DNA of 64,000 nucleotides from Acidobacteriota bacterium (GTDB lineage: Bacteria > Acidobacteriota > Vicinamibacteria > Marinacidobacterales > Marinacidobacteraceae). Both the position numbers and the translations under genes were made by a program. A model generated the notes under the pieces. It had not been told where the DNA came from, searched no databases, and was given only the letters and a program-made list of their open reading frames with translations. The first letter of the stretch is position 1, and each line of letters begins with the position of its first letter. The stretch lies in NCBI GenBank assembly GCA_022826195.1, contig JAJDVI010000041.1:1-64000 (forward strand). The letters run 5' to 3'. This document shows positions 60,238 to 64,000 of this stretch, one piece after another.

Positions 60238-61152
60238 ATGAGCAAGGACCATGGACACTTCTTTCCGAACCTGGACGGGGCCGCGATCGGCCGTCCGATC
60301 ACCCGCGCCGGGATCTCGTTCTTCCCGGTGTACCTGATGGAAAACGGGCTGCCCGAGATCGCCACCGGCCCCACCGCCGAACGGGTCATCGACGAACTGG
60401 GCGACGCGTCGGTCGGGGATCTCACGCTGACCAACCCAGGGGAAGCGCCCTTGCTGCTCGTCGAGGGCGAGCAGTTCGTAGGGGGAAAACAGAACCGCAC
60501 CATCAACGTCAGCGTGCTGGTGGCGGCCGGAGCGACGGTGAAGATCCCCGTCACCTGCCTGGAGCAGGGCCGGTGGGGAAGGCGGCGGGACTTCCGGCCG
60601 GCCCCCACCCACACCCCCCGCCGGGTGCGTCGCACCCTGCGCGACGCCGTGGCGGCCCAGGCCGGCACTCCGTACGCCCGGCGCGGCGCCCAGTCGGAAG
60701 TGTGGGGCTCGATCGAGGGAGAGCTGGACCAGATGGGGACGAGTTCACCGACGGCCGCAATCGTGGATACCGACGAGGTGTTCCGGCGCGATCAAGGCCG
60801 AGGCGCCGCGGTGGAGGAACTGGTGCGTCTGGGTCCGCTCCCCGGCCAGTGCGGTTTCGTCGTGGCCCACGGCCCGCGGATCGTCGGCGCCGAGATCTTC
60901 GGCGCTCCGGAGCTGCTCAAGCCTCACTGGGCGGCGCTGGTGCGCTCCTATCTCCTCGAAGAGCCGACCGCGCGCGGCTGGCCGTCCCCCGAGCGCGTCC
61001 TGCGCGCCCTCCGGGGCATCAGCCGGGCGGAGTCGAAACGGTCAGCCGGGCTCGGGCTCGGTCAGGAGCGTCACTACACGAGCGAGAAGGGGGCCGGCCA
61101 AGCGCTCACCCTGGAGGGTGCGGCCGTCCACATCTCGGTCCTCAGCCGGTAG
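60238..61152 (+). CDS. ARPP-1-domain protein (DUF6569-like)
   Basis: About 304 residues. GISFFPVYLMENGLPEIATG, LTNPGEAPLLLVEGEQFVGG, KQNRTINVSVLVAAGATVKI and PVTCLEQGRW are typical of the ARPP-1 domain, found near ADP-ribosylglycohydrolase and rhodanese-phosphatase genes in other genomes. The family function is not established. AAGGAGG five bases before the ATG fixes the start. It is a cytosolic protein by lack of a signal. It stands alone between palindromes and the recR unit, without the usual partner genes. Confidence 0.8.
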   Translation: MSKDHGHFFPNLDGAAIGRPITRAGISFFPVYLMENGLPEIATGPTAERVIDELGDASVGDLTLTNPGEAPLLLVEGEQFVGGKQNRTINVSVLVAAGATVKIPVTCLEQGRWGRRRDFRPAPTHTPRRVRRTLRDAVAAQAGTPYARRGAQSEVWGSIEGELDQMGTSSPTAAIVDTDEVFRRDQGRGAAVEELVRLGPLPGQCGFVVAHGPRIVGAEIFGAPELLKPHWAALVRSYLLEEPTARGWPSPERVLRALRGISRAESKRSAGLGLGQERHYTSEKGAGQALTLEGAAVHISVLSR

Positions 61153-61240
61153 ACGGATTCCTCAAAGTCCTGCACGGTTCCGCTTCGCTGCGCGCAGCGG
61201 GTGCCGTGCGGGTGGTTCAAGGCTGCGACTTGCGCGGCGC

Positions 61241-61306
61241 GCCAGTTCTCCCGGTGGAAGGGCGCCGCGGTGCCGGTCTGGAGACCGGCGTTCCAAGCCG
61301 GCGCCG
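61241..61306. repeat. Composite intergenic palindrome
   Basis: CCAGTTCTCCCGGTGGAAGG, then GGCGCCGCGG and GCCGGTC-TGGA-GACCGGC (61272-61289) followed by GTTCCAAGCCGG. It lies between the convergent ARPP-1 and recR genes. Together with the palindromes near 18433 and 44045 it shows that the family is built from interchangeable blocks. Confidence 0.6.
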
Positions 61307-61310
61307 CCGC

Positions 61311-61910
61311 CTAGAGGGTGCTGCGGTGCTGGAGGGCCTCCGCCATGGTGGTCTCGTCGGTGTGGACCAGTTCGCTTCCCATGGGGATGCCGATTCCGAT
61401 GCGCGTCACCCGGATGTCGTGAGGTTTCAGGAGGTGCGCCAGCCAGGCGGCGGCCGCCTCGCCGTCGTGGGTGGGGTTCGTGGCGACGATGACCTCCTCG
61501 AACCGGCCGTCGCGGACGCGCTGCAGCAGGCTGGCCAGGCTGCGCTCCTCCTCGGGATCGCCCTGCGGGGGGAACGTGACTCCTCCCAGGACGTGGTAGC
61601 GGCCGTTGAAGATCTTCGCCTTCTCGATGGCGGCGATATCCGCCGGATCCTCGACGACGCAGAGCATCGTGTCGCCGCGGCTCGGATTGCGGCAGAACCC
61701 GCACGGCTGGGTGTCGGTGAAGTTGCCGCAGACCCCGCAACGGGAGACCTGTTCGTGCAGGGTGGACGTCGCCGCGCCGAGCGCCGCGGCGCGCTCCGGC
61801 CCGCCCTGGAGCAGGTGGAAGGCGATCCGCTGGGCGGATTTTTCCCCGATGCCCGGGAGCCGCTTCAACTCACCGATGAGTCGTGAAAGCGGTTCCGGGA
61901 GGCCGGTCAT
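61311..61910 (-). CDS. recR: Recombination protein RecR
   Basis: 199 residues, standard length. Helix-hairpin-helix KRLPGIGEKSAQRIAFHLLQ at the N-terminus, a zinc finger (CGVCGNFTDTQPCGFC), a Toprim domain (LCVVEDPADIAAIEKAKIF, HDGEAAAAWLAHLL) and the Walker-B-like C-terminus. With RecO and RecF it loads RecA at gaps. ATG overlaps the ybaB stop (ATGA). Usual order dnaX-ybaB-recR. Confidence 0.96.
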   Translation of the reverse strand: MTGLPEPLSRLIGELKRLPGIGEKSAQRIAFHLLQGGPERAAALGAATSTLHEQVSRCGVCGNFTDTQPCGFCRNPSRGDTMLCVVEDPADIAAIEKAKIFNGRYHVLGGVTFPPQGDPEEERSLASLLQRVRDGRFEEVIVATNPTHDGEAAAAWLAHLLKPHDIRVTRIGIGIPMGSELVHTDETTMAEALQHRSTL

Positions 61911-62209
61911 CGGCCGCCGGCGAGCTGTCCGAGTTCTTCGAGCGAGCCGAGCCTCTCCTGCATCTGCTGCTCGATCTTCCGGGAGGCGTCGTTCACCGCC
62001 GCCTTCACGAGGTCCTCGAGGAGTTCCACGTCACCGGAACGGACCGCATCCGGGTCGATCGTGACCCGCCGCACCTGGCGGGCGCCGTTCATCCGCACCT
62101 TGACCATCCCGCCGCCCGCGGCGCCCTCACCTTCGAGGGACTCGATCTGCCGCTTCAGCTTGCGGAGCTGCCCCATCTGCTGGGTGACCTGGTGAATCTT
62201 CGAGAGCAT
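61907..62209 (-). CDS. ybaB: YbaB/EbfC nucleoid-associated protein
   Basis: 100 residues. MLSKIHQVTQQMGQLRKLKR and VKVRMNGARQVRRVTIDPDA, then LLEDLVKAAVNDASRKIEQQ: the DNA-binding dimer typical of this family. The ATG at 62209 has AAGGAGG at good spacing; a start 21 bases further upstream would add an unlikely basic tail. It is encoded between dnaX (61 bp gap) and recR (overlap). Confidence 0.95.
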   Translation of the reverse strand: MLSKIHQVTQQMGQLRKLKRQIESLEGEGAAGGGMVKVRMNGARQVRRVTIDPDAVRSGDVELLEDLVKAAVNDASRKIEQQMQERLGSLEELGQLAGGR

Positions 62210-62269
62210 CGCTCGTTTCCTCCTTCGCACCGGGGCTTGACGTCCCGGGCGACAAATTGTTCAAAGCCC

Positions 62270-63850
62270 CTACGGTTCCGATTGCGGCGGGGGTTCTCCC
62301 GGCAGGGCCTTCGCCGAAACGATAGTGCCTCCGAACGTCTCCTGGTACTCCTTGATGATCGGGGGTGGATCCAGATCGAGGAGCCGACTGCCGCCGGAGT
62401 CCTCCGACGCCGCGGCGGCTTCGGGCGGGGGTGGGGGATCGGGCAGCCGCGGCTTGGCGGGAGGCGGACCGTTTCCGCCGCCGGCGGGCGCCGGCCCCCT
62501 GGCCTCCGGCTGGTCGAGCTGCTTGAGGAGGCGGTCGAACGCGGCCAGGCGTGGCATCTCCACCAGCCTCAGGAGCGCCATCTCCAGGTGGAACCTGGGT
62601 TCGGGGGACCAGCGCAATCCTTCCTCGATCTTCGTCAGGACATCCAGGCTGCGGAGCAGGTCCTCCTCGCTGAACCGGCCGGCGAACTCGGCGAGCCGCT
62701 CCTGCTCCTGCGGCCACTCCAGCAGGTCGGGACGGTCGGGCGCCGCCCGCACCACGGTCAGGTCCCGCAGGTAGTGCATGAGCAGCGTCACGAAGTGCTT
62801 CAGGTCGCGCCCCTCGCTCACCAGTTCCTCGACGATCTCGAAGACCGCCCGGCGGTCCCCCTCGACGATCGCGGTGGCGGCGCGGCGGCAGATCTGCACG
62901 TCCGGTACCCCGATCACCTCGCTGACGTCCGCGGCCGTGACCGCGCCGTCCACCGCGGCGATCACCTGGTCCAGCGCCGAGAGGGCGTCCCGGAGACTCC
63001 CCTGCCCGAAGCGGGCGATCTGGGCCAGCGCCTCGGGGGCGACCTCGAACCCCTGGTCGTCCACGATGTGCCTGAGGCGCTCGGCCACGACGCGTTGCGT
63101 CACGGCGCGGAACTCGAACTCCTGACAGCGCGAGAGGATGGTGTCCGGGATCCGGTGGATCTCGGTGGTGGCGAAGATGAACTTGACGTGGGAGGGGGGT
63201 TCCTCGAGCGTCTTGAGGAGCGCGTTGAAGGCGCCGCCGCTCAGCATGTGGACCTCGTCCACCAGGAAGATCTTGTACCGGTCGCGCGAGGGGGTGTAGT
63301 GCGCGGTCTCGATGATCTCGCGGGCTTTTTCCACGCTGTTGTTGCTGGCGCCGTCGATCTCGGGCACGTCCCGCGAGTAGCCGCCGGCGATCTCGCGGCA
63401 GGACGGGCAGTCTCCACAGGGTTCCGGGGTTGGCCCTTCGTTCGACGCACAGTTGAGCGCCTTCGCGAGGATGCGGGCCGTGGTCGTCTTCCCGACGCCG
63501 CGCGGCCCGGCGAAGAGGAACGCGTGCCAGATCCGGTTCTTCCGGATCGCGTTCTGGAGAGTGCGGGCGATCGCCTCCTGGCCGACCAGATCGGAGAAGG
63601 TCTGGGGGCGGTAACGGAGCGCCAACACCTGGTAGTCGTCGGCGCCCGCCGTCGGCTCGGCCGGGGTGGCGGCGGGCGCCGGACGTTCCGGCTCGCCCGC
63701 GGGCGCGTCGGCCGCGGAGGCAGTGTCCGTGGCGGACTCCGGCTCGACCGGTCCGTCACCACCGGGATCCGGCACCGCCGGTTCCACGTCGGCGGCGGGT
63801 TCCGGCGGCGGGGTTGGCGGAGCGCCGAACAGGCTCCCGGGTGGGCTCAT
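62270..63850 (-). CDS. dnaX: DNA polymerase III subunits gamma/tau with extra Pro/Ala-rich N-terminus
   Basis: 526 residues. The clamp-loader ATPase starts at residue ~72 (DDYQVLALRYRPQTFSDLVG): Walker A GPRGVGKTTTARIL, zinc site CGDCPSC preceded by NCASNEG, Walker B FLVDEVHMLS, sensor FIFATTEIHRIPDTILSRCQ. Domain III and a Pro-rich C-terminal part follow. The first ~70 residues (SLFGAPPTPPPEPAADVEPA, continuing) are disordered and unusual. An internal start near residue 70 would give a normal protein, but none with ATG is seen there. I see no clear slippery site for the short form. Confidence 0.94.
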   Translation of the reverse strand: MSPPGSLFGAPPTPPPEPAADVEPAVPDPGGDGPVEPESATDTASAADAPAGEPERPAPAATPAEPTAGADDYQVLALRYRPQTFSDLVGQEAIARTLQNAIRKNRIWHAFLFAGPRGVGKTTTARILAKALNCASNEGPTPEPCGDCPSCREIAGGYSRDVPEIDGASNNSVEKAREIIETAHYTPSRDRYKIFLVDEVHMLSGGAFNALLKTLEEPPSHVKFIFATTEIHRIPDTILSRCQEFEFRAVTQRVVAERLRHIVDDQGFEVAPEALAQIARFGQGSLRDALSALDQVIAAVDGAVTAADVSEVIGVPDVQICRRAATAIVEGDRRAVFEIVEELVSEGRDLKHFVTLLMHYLRDLTVVRAAPDRPDLLEWPQEQERLAEFAGRFSEEDLLRSLDVLTKIEEGLRWSPEPRFHLEMALLRLVEMPRLAAFDRLLKQLDQPEARGPAPAGGGNGPPPAKPRLPDPPPPPEAAAASEDSGGSRLLDLDPPPIIKEYQETFGGTIVSAKALPGEPPPQSEP

Positions 63851-63882
63851 GAGACGGGGAGACTAGACGAAGGACGTCCCCT

Positions 63883-64000
63883 TCAGAATCCGAGCGACGC
63901 GGTCTCCCGCCGCACGTCCCCCGCCGCGATCATCAACCCCGTTTCCGGGTCGCGCCAGGTGACCGTGGGAGCGCAGGCGCGCCAGTTCCAGCGGCCCCAC
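63883..64000 (-). CDS. 3' end of an unidentified gene
   Basis: On the minus strand a frame open from the window edge reads WGRWNWRACAPTVTWRDPET, then GLMIAAGDVRRETASLGF and a TGA stop at 63883-63885. The phrase TWRDPETG and the fit to the 30-bp spacing before dnaX suggest a real gene end, but only ~39 codons are visible and I cannot name the protein. Confidence 0.5.
   Translation of the reverse strand, partial: WGRWNWRACAPTVTWRDPETGLMIAAGDVRRETASLGF

Noticed and set aside
1-64000. CRISPR array or rRNA genes
   Set aside because: No regularly spaced short direct repeats and no rRNA-like conserved stretches were seen; the repeats present are isolated palindromes and TIR elements.

Overview
The window is GC-rich bacterial DNA with genes packed on both strands, many GTG starts and several overlapping stop/start pairs (ATGA, GTGA, TGATG). 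The gene set is typical of an uncultured heterotrophic Gram-negative: large secreted peptidases and amidohydrolases, DUF5916-type outer-membrane proteins, lipoproteins, a porin-like beta-barrel, a GldG-type ABC exporter and a histidine-degradation cluster. Acidobacteriota or a neighbouring phylum such as Gemmatimonadota would fit. This is a guess from gene content; no rRNA is present to test it.

Layout. 0-14 kb is the most disturbed part: a recQ without its ATPase half, an orphan antitoxin, a secreted MBL hydrolase, an S9 peptidase, an AT-richer nuclease gene, two related secreted metallopeptidases, a phoD-type phosphatase cut in two by a 2.7-kb segment, and a truncated LVIVD-type lipoprotein gene. 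A ~162-bp sequence occurs as an inverted pair at 1-162 and 11780-11942. 14-21 kb holds a secreted cyclophilin, two ~75% similar DUF5916 proteins, and between them a DUF4143 ATPase and a YCII protein. 21-30 kb holds a VapBC pair, a complete polyamine-type ABC operon with two substrate-binding proteins, and a second DUF4143 ATPase. 30-38.5 kb is a defence-like island: two closely related amidohydrolase lipoproteins in the same orientation bracket a RecQ-phosphoribosyltransferase/DprA-like pair and an orphan CopG/BrnA-type antitoxin, followed by an AlbA_2 (Schlafen-type) regulator. 38.7-52 kb holds a GMC dehydrogenase pair, ankyrin and Cache-domain exported proteins, a HEPN/nucleotidyltransferase toxin-antitoxin pair, a three-gene Gld-type ABC system, a Rieske oxygenase and a di-haem beta-propeller protein. 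52-59 kb is the hut cluster (hutI divergent from hutF-hutU-hutH). 59-64 kb holds a porin-like protein, tRNA-Asn, an ARPP-1 protein and the housekeeping unit dnaX-ybaB-recR.

The gaps between genes are filled by a family of GC-rich palindromes and by three 205-208-bp elements with near-perfect ~30-bp terminal inverted repeats. A recurrent pattern is that pairs of paralogous genes bracket unrelated accessory cargo. This suggests that duplication and recombination between repeats shape the accessory regions. The best candidate for a little-described system is the RecQ-PRTase + DprA-like operon with its 54-codon DUF3800-like leader ORF. The secreted FN3/HExxHxxGxxH metallopeptidase pair and the NucS-like nuclease fused to a PUA/EVE-like module are the next most interesting.
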